A DNA stretch of 64,000 nt from JAPOXR01 sp965199765 (GCA_965199765.1 CBDATC010000002.1:1116001-1180000); one strand, 5' to 3'. Positions 54,312 to 62,089 are shown, counted from the stretch's first letter. The notes: generated by a model not told the origin, from the sequence alone. Made by a program: numbers and translations.

Positions 54312-55253
54312 ATGCGCATCGTTCGTGATTACTTGTCGATTTCCGAAACCGACCGGGGAGCCGTGGTTGCGATCGGCAATTTCGACGGTGTCCATTTGGG
54401 ACATCAAATGGTGATCGAACAGGCGCGCCGCAAAGCTAGAGAGCACGGTGCGCCATTGGGCATCGTGACATTTGAACCGCATCCGAGGATATTTTTTCGT
54501 CCGGCTGACCGTTCTTTTCAGCTCATGAACGTTAGAGCGAAAGTGCGGCGTTTCGACGAACTGAGGGTTGAAGTTCTTTATATGCTGAGATTCGACCGAA
54601 CTTTGGCCGAGTGTACAGAAGATAGATTTGTGCGGGAGATTCTTGCCGGAAAGCTCGGAATCAAAGGTGCCGTCGTCGGTCAGGATTTTCGATTTGGCAA
54701 AGGACGCGAGGGTACCGCGGATTCACTTGCTCAGCTAGGCAAACGCTGTGCAATCGACGTATCAATCGCTCCGATTCTTGAAAAGAACGGAAGTGAATAC
54801 TCTTCATCCGCGGTTCGGCTGGCGCTGGTTGCAGGTGATCTCGCAGCGGCAACAGAGATTCTCGGTCGCTGGCATCGGATTGAGGGCGTTGTCCGGCAAG
54901 GCGAGAAAAGAGGACGGAAATTAGGATACCCCACCGCTAATGTCGCGATCGAAACCGTGTTGAAGCCAACACATGGAGTTTACGCGGTATTTGTCGATGT
55001 GCTGACGGGCAGCCACAAGGGCCGTTATAAAGGCGTTGCATCGATAGGCAGCAGGCCGACATTCGGAAATCACCCGCCAAATCTGGAAGCTTATATTCTT
55101 GATTTTGAAGCCGATATCTATGGCGAAGAAATTTCAGTTGCACTGGTTGAATTTCAGCGTCAAGAGTTCAAATTTTCCAATGTCGCTGAATTGGTCCAAC
55201 AAATGAAGCGAGACTGCATAGCGGCTCGGCAAAGACTCGACGATGTTTGTTAA
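54312..55253 (+). CDS. ribF: Bifunctional riboflavin kinase/FAD synthetase
   Basis: 313 residues from the ATG at 54312, the family start MRIVRDYLSI. The N-terminal adenylyltransferase domain has AIGNFDGVHLGHQ and GQDFRFGKGREGTAD. The C-terminal flavokinase domain has GEKRGRKLGYPTANVAIE, GVYAVFV and GSRPTFGNHPPNLEAYILDF. It makes FMN and FAD, cofactors for the many flavoenzymes in the window. It is followed closely by the ycgN-like gene, with 11 nt of overlap. Confidence 0.95.
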   Translation: MRIVRDYLSISETDRGAVVAIGNFDGVHLGHQMVIEQARRKAREHGAPLGIVTFEPHPRIFFRPADRSFQLMNVRAKVRRFDELRVEVLYMLRFDRTLAECTEDRFVREILAGKLGIKGAVVGQDFRFGKGREGTADSLAQLGKRCAIDVSIAPILEKNGSEYSSSAVRLALVAGDLAAATEILGRWHRIEGVVRQGEKRGRKLGYPTANVAIETVLKPTHGVYAVFVDVLTGSHKGRYKGVASIGSRPTFGNHPPNLEAYILDFEADIYGEEISVALVEFQRQEFKFSNVAELVQQMKRDCIAARQRLDDVC

Positions 55254-55764
55254 AGCAATGAGACAAGCTTCTGCGAGGTTTCGCAGACTTATCAATTCCA
55301 ACAGCGCCAAAAACGATGAAGCTTTGCGGGAGCGATTTTGGGAACGCTTTGAACTCGGTGAATTGAATCAAGCGGAATGGGAAGCGCTTTGTGACGGCTG
55401 CGGCCGCTGCTGCCTCTTCAAAATCAAAGACGAAACCACCAAGAAATACGGTCACACGAATGTAGCCTGCAGATTGCTTGATGGAAATTCCTGCCAATGT
55501 CGGAATTACAGTGCGCGGACCAAAATCGTTAAGGACTGTGTAGTGCTGGAAGCTGACATGGTGGGAAAAGTCATAGACTGGCTGCCGAAGACCTGCGCCT
55601 ACAGATTAGTTCATGAAGGCAATCCGCTGCATGAGTGGCATCACTTGATTTCAGGTAATCGTAAAGACGTGCATAAGGCTGGGATTTCCGTTCGGAATTT
55701 CACCATTCCTGAATATGAAGCCGATCTCAGCAACCTTTCTGAATTTGTCACTGATTGGCATTAG
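55243..55764 (+). CDS. YcgN/UPF0260-family cysteine-cluster protein
   Basis: 173 residues. The conserved N-terminal WERFELGELNQAEWEALCDGCGRCCLFK and later ACRLLDG-CQCRNYSART, KTCAYR and NPLHEWHHLISG match the YcgN family. Its clustered Cys residues may bind a metal or iron-sulfur centre. The function is unknown. It overlaps the 3' end of ribF and the start of the aldolase-like gene. Confidence 0.85.
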   Translation: MFVKAMRQASARFRRLINSNSAKNDEALRERFWERFELGELNQAEWEALCDGCGRCCLFKIKDETTKKYGHTNVACRLLDGNSCQCRNYSARTKIVKDCVVLEADMVGKVIDWLPKTCAYRLVHEGNPLHEWHHLISGNRKDVHKAGISVRNFTIPEYEADLSNLSEFVTDWH

Positions 55765-56828
55765 AATTGAACTTCGCGTCCGATAATGCCGGGCCTGCAG
55801 CCCCTGAAATTCTTGATGCGGTTTTGGCTTCCAATCAAGGATATCGACCCTCCTATGGCGCCGAGGAGCAGATGGCGTCGATAGAAAGTCGCATCCGGAC
55901 GATATTTGAGACGGAAGACTGTTTCGTGCACCTTGTCGCGACCGGCACAGCAGCAAACGCGCTTTGTGCGGCCTGTCTGTGTCCGCCATGGGGAACAATT
56001 TACTGCCATCGCAACTCTCACCTTGAAGAAGATGAGTGCGGTGCTCCTGAATTTTACACCGGAGGCGCCAAACTTACGCTTCTCGATGGCGAACATGCGC
56101 GAATCGATCCGTTATTGCTAGAGTCCGCTCTCCGCAATGCTGAGGCGGTCGGTGTGCACAATGTTCAGCGCGGAGCGCTCTCACTGACCAATGCGACAGA
56201 AAACGGAACGGTCTATGACGCTGCACAATTGTCGCAGCTCGCAGAATTGGCCGGCGAATATGGACTGCCCATTCACATCGATGGCGCGCGCTTTTCGAAC
56301 GCGGTCGCGCACACAGGATGTTCTCCTGCTGATTTGACTTGGAAGTCGGGAGCGAAGGCACTTAGTTTCGGAGGAACAAAAAATGGCTTGATGGGAGTTG
56401 AAGCCGTTGTGCTGTTTGAAGAGCGATTGAGCTGGGAATTTGAACTGCGGAGAAAGCGCGGCGGCCATTTGTTTTCCAAACACCGCTTTCTGTCGGCACA
56501 AATGGATGCGTATCTGAACGACGATTTATGGCTTCGGCTGGCCCGTCGCGCCAACGCAATGGCCAATCGATTGGCAGACCGGCTTAAATCGTTGCCAGAG
56601 GTTACCATAGCCCATCCCGTCGAAGCGAACATGGTATTTCCGAATTTGCCCCAGCGATTACATCAAGCCGCTTGGAAAAACGGCGCGTCATATTATTTGT
56701 GGCCACACTCGCAGCAGATAACAGCTGACCCGGACCAGCAGTTGAGCGCTCGCTTGGTTTGCAACTGGTCAACCACAGAAAGCGAAATCGACGATTTAGT
56801 CTCGTTGTTTTCTGAAACTCAGCGATAA
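55755..56828 (+). CDS. Threonine-aldolase-like PLP enzyme (beta-eliminating lyase family)
   Basis: 357 residues of fold-type I. The PLP Lys is in SFGGTKNGLMG. The N-terminal FASDNAGPAAPEILDAVLASNQGYRPSYG, TGTAANALCAACLCPPWG and IHIDGARFSNAV match low-specificity threonine aldolases, which cleave threonine or allo-threonine to glycine and acetaldehyde. It starts with a TTG at 55755 that overlaps the ycgN-like stop. No clear ribosome binding site is seen. Confidence 0.85.
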   Translation: MALELNFASDNAGPAAPEILDAVLASNQGYRPSYGAEEQMASIESRIRTIFETEDCFVHLVATGTAANALCAACLCPPWGTIYCHRNSHLEEDECGAPEFYTGGAKLTLLDGEHARIDPLLLESALRNAEAVGVHNVQRGALSLTNATENGTVYDAAQLSQLAELAGEYGLPIHIDGARFSNAVAHTGCSPADLTWKSGAKALSFGGTKNGLMGVEAVVLFEERLSWEFELRRKRGGHLFSKHRFLSAQMDAYLNDDLWLRLARRANAMANRLADRLKSLPEVTIAHPVEANMVFPNLPQRLHQAAWKNGASYYLWPHSQQITADPDQQLSARLVCNWSTTESEIDDLVSLFSETQR

Positions 56829-56832
56829 GAAT

Positions 56833-57429
56833 CTATGAGAGTCTGCCTTCAAGCCAGGCTTCCAAATAGGTCAGCCGGTCTTGTCCCCAGAACACTTCTT
56901 GGCCAACAACATATGTCGGCGCGCCGAACACATTTCGATCATACGCTTCCTCAGTGTTTGCCTTGTATTGCTTCATCGCGGTCTCGTGATTTTCCTGACC
57001 CAATTCTGTAGAAAAACCAGCCTTGCTCAGACATTCGGCCACCACGTCAGCATTTGCGATATCCTTTTCTTCCGCCCAGCAGGAACGAAGAAAGCATCGA
57101 ACCAGTTTTCCAGTGTCTCCGCCCGAAGCCGAACAAGAATTGATAACGGCGATGGACGAAGGCTCGGGATTGGTTGGCCAATTGGCAGGTGCGAGGTTCA
57201 AAGGCATTCCGTTCATCTTGGATATACGGTTCAGCTCCTGAAGCCGGTAAGTCCTGCGTGAAATGTGCCGGTCTTTTGGTGGCAGTCCACCGGTTCTGCC
57301 AAAGAGGCCCATCAGGTCGCAAGGCTTGTAGCTGACCTCGGCGCCCTGCTTTTTGGCAATCCGCTCCAGCCGGTCGCCTGCCAAATAAGTGAATGGCGAA
57401 ATGGTGGAAAAAAAATAATCGATTCTCAT
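56833..57429 (-). CDS. 2-hydroxychromene-2-carboxylate isomerase-like DsbA-fold protein
   Basis: 198 residues of DsbA/kappa-GST type. The N-terminal MRIDYFFSTISPFTYLAGDRL carries a Ser in place of the DsbA CxxC. The C-terminal RNVFGAPTYVVGQEVFWGQDRL is the cis-Pro loop. Members isomerise 2-hydroxychromene-2-carboxylate in naphthalene degradation or act as GSH-dependent isomerases. The substrate here is unknown. Two ATGs (57432, 57429) are possible. It converges on the threonine-aldolase-like gene. Confidence 0.85.
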   Translation of the reverse strand: MRIDYFFSTISPFTYLAGDRLERIAKKQGAEVSYKPCDLMGLFGRTGGLPPKDRHISRRTYRLQELNRISKMNGMPLNLAPANWPTNPEPSSIAVINSCSASGGDTGKLVRCFLRSCWAEEKDIANADVVAECLSKAGFSTELGQENHETAMKQYKANTEEAYDRNVFGAPTYVVGQEVFWGQDRLTYLEAWLEGRLS

Positions 57430-57611
57430 CATCTGTTCTCGCATTCAAACCGCTCAATGACCGGACCATGCATGGTTTGCCCAGCAAACATGCCCGTGCA
57501 ACAGTCGAACTCTATCATACCGCTCAATTAATGCGACATTCAACTGAAATGCGGACGCCAGTCGTCAGGACCCGGCCGGCACGCAAATGTTGAACGTGTG
57601 TCAAAATGCTC

Positions 57612-57640
57612 TTGCAACAACCACATTTCATAGCTATGTT
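57612..57640 (+). promoter_or_regulatory. Putative tRNA-Gly promoter
   Basis: TTGCAA (57612-57617) and TATGTT (57635-57640) are separated by 17 nt and end 15 nt before the mature tRNA 5' end. Confidence 0.5.
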
Positions 57641-57655
57641 TGGGTTTCTTGGAGA

Positions 57656-57730
57656 GCGGGTGTAGCTCAGAGGTAGAGCACAACCTTGCCATGGTTGGGG
57701 TCGTGGGTTCGAATCCCATCGCCCGCTCCA
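57656..57730 (+). tRNA. tRNA-Gly (anticodon GCC)
   Basis: 75 bases including an encoded CCA. The acceptor stem pairs GCGGGTG with CGCCCGC (one G-U). The D arm is GCTC-AGAGGTA-GAGC, the anticodon stem CAACC/GGTTG with loop TTGCCAT, and the T arm GTGGG-TTCGAAT-CCCAT. The anticodon GCC is at 57688-57690. An island with recombinase remnants begins directly after it, so it is a probable integration site. Confidence 0.97.
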
Positions 57731-57860
57731 ATCAAAGCTTAAAAATTCTCAATATAATCAACAAATTACGATAATTTAAGAGCTTTCATAGCCCAGATAT
57801 CTTGATTTTTGAGGCCTAATATGGGACACAATTGGGACTATTTTAGGAGCGGAAGCCGAC

Positions 57861-58112
57861 TTGCCCAAGCCCGATAGATATCTCATCCAGCGTGCCGACA
57901 CCTAGTATTGCAAGCGTCGTATACCGAAGAGATTCCGTGCTTACGATACGCGAGAGTTTATCTGTCGCTCACTCGACACCGACACGTTGGAGATCGGCTG
58001 TCTCCACAGAGATGCACTCGAATAATCCGACAATGAGTTTTGGAATAGCGTCATCTTTTTCGACGACGAAGAGCGCCCGGATGATGGATGCCGGCGTTTT
58101 GCGTCGTCCGAT
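57861..58112 (+). pseudogene. Tyrosine recombinase, N-terminal part (decayed)
   Basis: 84 codons from a TTG with AGGAG upstream. The translation (LPKPDRYLIQRADT, stop, YCKRRIPKRFRAYDTREFIC, RSLDTDTLEIGCLHRDALE) follows the N-terminal arm of alphaproteobacterial phage-type integrases. In-frame stops occur at codon 15 (TAG, 57903-57905) and codon 55 (TAA, 58023-58025). The frame ends where a transposon remnant starts. It lies 130 nt after the tRNA-Gly 3' end, the position expected of an integrase beside its attachment site. Confidence 0.75.
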
Positions 58113-58520
58113 TAGGGATAGTTTGTGTCAGTAAAAAAACTCCCTGATTTTGCAATCCGGAACAGTTCGGCGGCGGTTTTCTTGCGTTGAGGCGGATTCC
58201 GCGCACACCTGTCCTGTGGCCCGAATGAGCGGCGGTGATTTCCGCTGCGGAGGGGAGGGCTGTCAGGCCGGAAGCGGCGGCGGGCCCCGGCCTTTGCTTC
58301 GCCAGGTGTTGATCGCGGTTCCGATTTTCTGGATGTTGGCGGCGCAGGACAGGATCCGATCCAGGCCTTTATGCTCCAGTTCGTTGATCGCGGATTCGAC
58401 CGCGGAGTGGGCCCGTCGCGCTTCGGCATAGCCGGGGGCGGCTTCCCGCTCCCGGTCCGCTTTGCCGCTGCGGCCTTTTTTGTTCATCACCAGCATTTCG
58501 GCGATATCGCCCAAGGCCGC
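58109..58520 (-). mobile_element. ISNCY-type transposase C-terminal remnant with right end
   Basis: On the minus strand, 58514-58263 encodes MGDIAEMLVMNKKGRSGKAD and then ARRAHSAVESAINELEHKGLDRI. The second part is the typical C-terminal core of ISNCY-group transposases. The sequence after LDRI (LSCAANIQKIGTAI) skips the usual segment with F-x-RYVALAVLA, so the gene is internally deleted. The far end (from about 58109) shares about 60 nt with the remnant at 16818. The element splits a recombinase pseudogene. Confidence 0.7.
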
Positions 58521-58522
58521 CA

Positions 58523-58960
58523 GGATGCCGCCGCAGCGAAATCCTCAACCTGCCCGACTCCAAGACCGGCCCACGCGCGGTGCCGCTCGGCAAAGCCGCG
58601 CAGGCGTACATCGAGATGCTGATCGGTTACCGCGATTCAGATGCGCCCTTGTTCCCGAGCTACGTGGACGGCAGAGGTGACTACTCGTTGCGGGAGTGCT
58701 GGCGGGCGGTCTGCGCCGACGCGAGGCTCGGCAAGCTGCTCGGGCATCGGCGACACAGTACCACTGCGGGCTACGCCCACGTCGCCGATGCGCACCTTGT
58801 CGAAGCAGCGGAGAGTGTAGGAAACACCATCGCCAAGGCGATGAACTTCGACACCGCACCGTTTCAGTTGTCACCTAAACCAAACGATGAGTCAGATTAC
58901 CACTTATGGTTGACTCCAATAAAACCCCTATTCATTGTTGAAAACACACGACACGGCTAA
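58523..58960 (+). pseudogene. Tyrosine recombinase, C-terminal part (decayed)
   Basis: The frame reads GCRRSEILNL, then directly PDSKTGPRAVPLGKAAQAYI, later ADARLGK and LLGHRRHSTTAGYAHVADAH. These are integrase boxes: the box I Arg, the SKTGPR loop and the box II LLGH with the catalytic Tyr in GYAH. Two segments seem deleted: one between EILNL and PDSK, and one between ARLGK and LLGHRR that should hold the catalytic HxxR. The second deletion joins two copies of GKL-like sequence, so it probably arose by slippage between short repeats. Confidence 0.75.
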
Positions 58961-59087
58961 CGGTCGACATCACATTCCGGTCTGCTCAAACGCGCACAGT
59001 GACCACAGCATGTCGGCTTCACCCGAAGCGAATCTTCAACGCACGATGAACATCACTCGACAAGAGGTACAAACTGCCCAAACGGTC

Positions 59088-59321
59088 CTACCCCACTCCA
59101 TGCCCATGTGCATGAAGAAAAGCCAATCCCTTCTGAGAAAGACGACATTCAGTGCCCGAACCAACAACCAGACCATGCTGCTTTACATAGTCGATGCACT
59201 CCCGCTGACGTATCAAAGAAACGGATATGTCGCAACCAAGATGATCCGCTTCTACCGTCACAGGCAACAAATCCCCGGTCTTATCTACCCACTTCAGAAC
59301 GGCGGGTACCTCCCCATAAAA
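59088..59321 (-). CDS. Winged-helix coding stretch in frame behind the TGA of the nuclease-like gene
   Basis: 77 codons in the same frame, directly after the TGA at 59322-59324 on the minus strand. The sequence (EVPAVLKWVDKTGDLL, ADHLGCDISVSLIRQRECID, YVKQHGLVVGSGTECRLSQK, GLAFL) fits a winged helix: three helices, then a two-stranded wing. No ATG starts it. GTG or TTG codons inside are possible starts, and GGGGAGG lies near its front. It could be a separate short gene, a read-through product of the nuclease-like gene, or the end of a longer ancestral gene broken by the TGA. Confidence 0.4.
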   Translation of the reverse strand, partial: FYGEVPAVLKWVDKTGDLLPVTVEADHLGCDISVSLIRQRECIDYVKQHGLVVGSGTECRLSQKGLAFLHAHGHGVG

Positions 59322-60062
59322 TCAGAGGATGTCTACCGGCTTACCACTACGGTTCGAGTTCAAGACAACAATTCTCGCCCATTCCGGAGGCACACGGATC
59401 GACCAACACAACTTTTCCATTTCTCTATCATTCAAATCTCCATCAATATGGTCAACGAGGACCAACCACCACTCCGCATACTTATCCATCATGCCACTTT
59501 TTCTGAGCTTCTCCGTCTTCTCCTTTACACAGACAGAAATATTCGAGATTATCTTAGAAAGCACGAACCCGCCTCTACGCCTGTCTTGGGAGGGGCAGAA
59601 AATAAAAAACGAAGAATGAATCTTAGACGCTCGAAAAACCTTCAAGCAGAAATCCGTGTCGGGAAAGTCATACAGAACCAGAACTTTTTCGCTCCGTTCG
59701 CACCGCTCAGTGCTGTCCCGAAACCGCTTCAGCACTCCCCAAACCTTCTTTTTTAAACCACGGTCCGGACGAACCTGTTGAGGAGGTATTTGAAAATTCA
59801 CAAACCATGATTCGTCCCCACAGGAGGCCCCAAGTTTCGGCAGTAACTCTCGCAACATATCATCAATCGGTATTGATATCTCCTCAAGACCACGACGTAT
59901 CGAGCCATCATACACATTCTGATTTAACCGCCGGACCTCGATCGCCACCCTCTGCGACACGAGGAAATCGGGAATACGATTCCCATTCGGTTCATGACAA
60001 ACCGTCTCACAACGAAACCGGTGACGCAGAAACTCGTACGCAACTTTCTCTGACGAATCCAT
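59322..60062 (-). CDS. PD-(D/E)xK nuclease-like protein of unknown function
   Basis: 246 residues from the ATG at 60062 (AAGGGAAA just upstream; the frame stays open to 60167 across operator-like repeats). A possible nuclease core lies near the N-terminus: Glu10 in KVAYEFLRHRF, P31-D32 in RIPDFLVSQ, and E42-V-R44 in VAIEVRRLNQ. The last position is Arg where Lys is usual. The rest (SWFVNFQIPPQQVRP, KVLVLYDFPDTDFCL, YAEWWLVLVDHI) resembles no family I can name. It is divergent from an AAA ATPase and shares two palindromes with it. Confidence 0.6.
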   Translation of the reverse strand: MDSSEKVAYEFLRHRFRCETVCHEPNGNRIPDFLVSQRVAIEVRRLNQNVYDGSIRRGLEEISIPIDDMLRELLPKLGASCGDESWFVNFQIPPQQVRPDRGLKKKVWGVLKRFRDSTERCERSEKVLVLYDFPDTDFCLKVFRASKIHSSFFIFCPSQDRRRGGFVLSKIISNISVCVKEKTEKLRKSGMMDKYAEWWLVLVDHIDGDLNDREMEKLCWSIRVPPEWARIVVLNSNRSGKPVDIL

Positions 60063-60083
60063 TATTTCCCTTCGAAGTGTAGT

Positions 60084-60122
60084 TATAAGAACTTTATGCG
60101 CTGGGGGGATAAACTTCTTAGA
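60084..60122. promoter_or_regulatory. Palindrome A: imperfect 15-9-15 inverted repeat
   Basis: TATAAGAACTTTATG (60084-60098), a 9-nt spacer, and GATAAACTTCTTAGA (60108-60122). It differs from palindrome B at three positions in all. It lies between the divergent nuclease-like and ATPase genes, near the nuclease-like start. Confidence 0.85.
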
Positions 60123-60140
60123 AGTTCTCGTCGACTCATG

Positions 60141-60179
60141 TATAAGAAGTTTATGCTGAACAGACATAAACTTCTTATA
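60141..60179. promoter_or_regulatory. Palindrome B: perfect 15-9-15 inverted repeat
   Basis: TATAAGAAGTTTATG (60141-60155), spacer CTGAACAGA, and CATAAACTTCTTATA (60165-60179). The arms are exact complements. The centre is 57 nt from that of palindrome A. It ends 8 nt before the ATPase start, so in RNA it would also form a hairpin just ahead of the start codon. Confidence 0.92.
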
Positions 60180-60187
60180 GGTGCTGC

Positions 60188-61156
60188 ATGAACCCCGCGG
60201 CTAGTCCCTATGCCCCAGGCGCGGGAACACCACCCCCGGAATTGGCCGGACGTGACGCAATTATCGCAGATGCAAAGCTTGCCATTGAGCGTAACAAAGG
60301 CGGGAAGTCTGCGCGAAGCTTCATGTTCGTCGGCCTTCGTGGTGTCGGAAAAACAGTACTGTTGAACGAAGTCCAAGCGATGGCCGATGAGGCTGGGGCT
60401 GTGACAAATTTTATCGAGATCAGTGCAAACGAGCCGTTGTCTGTAACGATTGTCGCAACGCTGCGCGCCGCACTTTTAAAACTTGATCGGCTCAAGGGGG
60501 TAAGTGAACAGGTAAAGCGCGGGCTTCGAGTGTTAAAGAGTTTCGTCGGTGCCGTAAAAGTCAAATACGGGGACATCGAATTTTCTGTTGATGTGGACAA
60601 TGAACCCGGCGTCGCAGATAGCGGCACCCTTTCGCGTGATCTTGCAGAAGTCTTTTTGGCGGCTGGTGAGGCCGCCAAGGCGCGCAAAAGTTCTATCGTA
60701 ATTTTGATTGATGAGATTCAGAACCTGCCATCAGAAGAATTCGAAGCCCTGATCATGGCCGTTCATCGAACTGATCAAAAGAAGCTTCCAATTATGATCG
60801 TGGGTGCTGGTTTGCCACTGCTCATAAAACTCTCTGCTGAAGCAAAATCGTACTCTGAACGATTGTTCGAATATCCCGACATCGGCGCTTTAGAAAAAAA
60901 AGAGGCACGGCGCGCGCTCGTCACACCGGCCAAGGATTCGAAAGCCATCTTTGCGGATGACGCAGTCACAGCCGTGATTGATCAATCCAAAGGGTATCCC
61001 TACTTCTTGCAGGAATGGGGATATCAAGCGTGGAACACTGCAAAGAAATCCCCCATCACGCTTGCTGATGTACGAAAGGCGAGCAAGCTAGCCGTCAAAC
61101 GCCTCGACAAGAACTTCTTCCGTTCTCGTTACGAACGCCTCTCTGAGATGCCTTAA
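60188..61156 (+). CDS. ORC/AAA-type ATP-binding protein, C-terminal domain lost
   Basis: 322 residues. The Walker A motif is G49-LRGVGKT (FMFVGLRGVGKTVLLNE), Walker B is SIVILIDEIQNL, and a sensor region follows (LPIMIVGAGLPLL). It belongs to stand-alone AAA_16/ORC-like ATPases. Those usually end in a winged helix followed by GMIYSP-type and FTVPLFDEFM residues. Here the frame stops after RYERLSEMP. The missing end (ITSGMIYSPKYGYAAFTVPL, FDEFMKRAHK) is seen in another frame at 61156-61247. A deletion of roughly 40 codons therefore removed the winged helix and shifted the frame. The role is unknown. Confidence 0.7.
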   Translation: MNPAASPYAPGAGTPPPELAGRDAIIADAKLAIERNKGGKSARSFMFVGLRGVGKTVLLNEVQAMADEAGAVTNFIEISANEPLSVTIVATLRAALLKLDRLKGVSEQVKRGLRVLKSFVGAVKVKYGDIEFSVDVDNEPGVADSGTLSRDLAEVFLAAGEAAKARKSSIVILIDEIQNLPSEEFEALIMAVHRTDQKKLPIMIVGAGLPLLIKLSAEAKSYSERLFEYPDIGALEKKEARRALVTPAKDSKAIFADDAVTAVIDQSKGYPYFLQEWGYQAWNTAKKSPITLADVRKASKLAVKRLDKNFFRSRYERLSEMP

Positions 61157-61297
61157 TTACCAGCGGCATGATCTATAGCCCGAAATATGGGTATGCAGCA
61201 TTTACCGTGCCGCTCTTCGATGAATTTATGAAGCGCGCGCACAAATGACCATGGCCGGACAACCCAAAACCCCATTTGGAAACAATACCCGACTGGT

Positions 61298-61637
61298 CGG
61301 GAAATCTCGCTGGTCGGCATCGCACTTGAGGCGGCAAAGCGCGCATCCCAAGGCTTTCCGCGTTATGTCGACAAGTCCAACTCCTTCTCGGCCGCGGTGA
61401 GCGCAGCCTTCAGGCGCCGGGAGTTTTTTTCGGACGACCGATCATGTCATCTGTTCGTTTCGGCATTCCATGGAGAAGTGGATTCAGGAAGCCAAATTCG
61501 ATTACGCTCCGCGCTTCCTCCTGATGGGGCACAAGCATGACCGCCCCAATTGCGGGGATGGCGGATCGCTGAGTTATCGGCGCGATGAACTGATGAAGAT
61601 CGCGCACCCTGTACCAAACAACCTGTTCGCGGATTGA
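61298..61637 (+). pseudogene. Second tyrosine recombinase fragment (frameshifted)
   Basis: The first frame gives LVGIALEAAKRASQGFPRYV, DKSNSFSAAVSAAFRRREFF; a shift near 61440 leads to MEKWIQEAKFDYAPRFLLMG, HKHDRPNCGDGGSLSYRRDE. LLMGHK is the box II region of another integrase subgroup. RPNCGDGG has Cys where that subgroup, as I recall it, has the nucleophilic Tyr, which would make it inactive even without the shift. It is a different recombinase from the one at 57.9-58.9 kb and marks a second integration event. Confidence 0.55.
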
Positions 61638-61827
61638 GACGCGGCCCGCCTTGCTTAGCGAACGCCGATATCTTCTGGGCGCGGTCGATCTTTTCGCTTA
61701 ACGATTGCCGCCGCACATAGTCCGCATCGAGAACTTCAAACAGCGGCAGAAATCTTTCGCCGAACTCAGCAACGATCCGAGCCGCTAGGGTGCGTGCTCG
61801 TTCAAGGTCTTCCGTCGAAATCGTCAT
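61447..61827 (-). CDS. Possible small helical protein, partly overlapping recombinase debris
   Basis: From an ATG at 61827 the first 60 or so residues (MTISTEDLERARTLAARIVA, EFGERFLPLFEVLDADYVRR) look like a real two-helix protein. I have seen similar short proteins near integrase genes. The rest lies antisense to the recombinase fragment and looks random, so the gene is probably truncated at about 61620. There is no good ribosome binding site. Confidence 0.3.
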   Translation of the reverse strand: MTISTEDLERARTLAARIVAEFGERFLPLFEVLDADYVRRQSLSEKIDRAQKISAFAKQGGPRLNPRTGCLVQGARSSSVHRADNSAIRHPRNWGGHACAPSGGSAERNRIWLPESTSPWNAETNR

Positions 61828-62039
61828 GTGGAAATGATCAGGCGAAATCACCCGAGCCGCCCCCTCGGAACCTCGTGAATGCGCCGGGCGATCGACATAA
61901 GTTTGCAAGGGTTCAGAAGACGGCTTGGTATCCAGGCGAAACTTTCCGCATCCCGCGGCAATCATTACGAAAACGGTCGTTTGGCACACAGTGAGTGTAC
62001 GAGATTGATCTTCAAAAAATAGAACGCTAAATCAATAAA

Positions 62040-62053
62040 TTCCCGAGCGGGAA
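62040..62053. promoter_or_regulatory. hipBA operator O1
   Basis: TTCCCGAGCGGGAA, two 6-nt arms TTCCCG/CGGGAA with a 2-nt spacer. It is identical to O2, 50 nt downstream. Confidence 0.8.
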
Positions 62054-62089
62054 TAATTAGCAAGCGAGAAGGTCCTATACACACCATTT

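Noticed and set aside
58935..59756. 273-codon plus-strand frame opposite the nuclease-like gene
   Set aside because: Its translation is low in hydrophobic core patterns and rich in Arg, Gln, His and Pro. The minus-strand frame has a good ribosome binding site, a domain-like sequence and a regulatory region, so this one is taken as its shadow.
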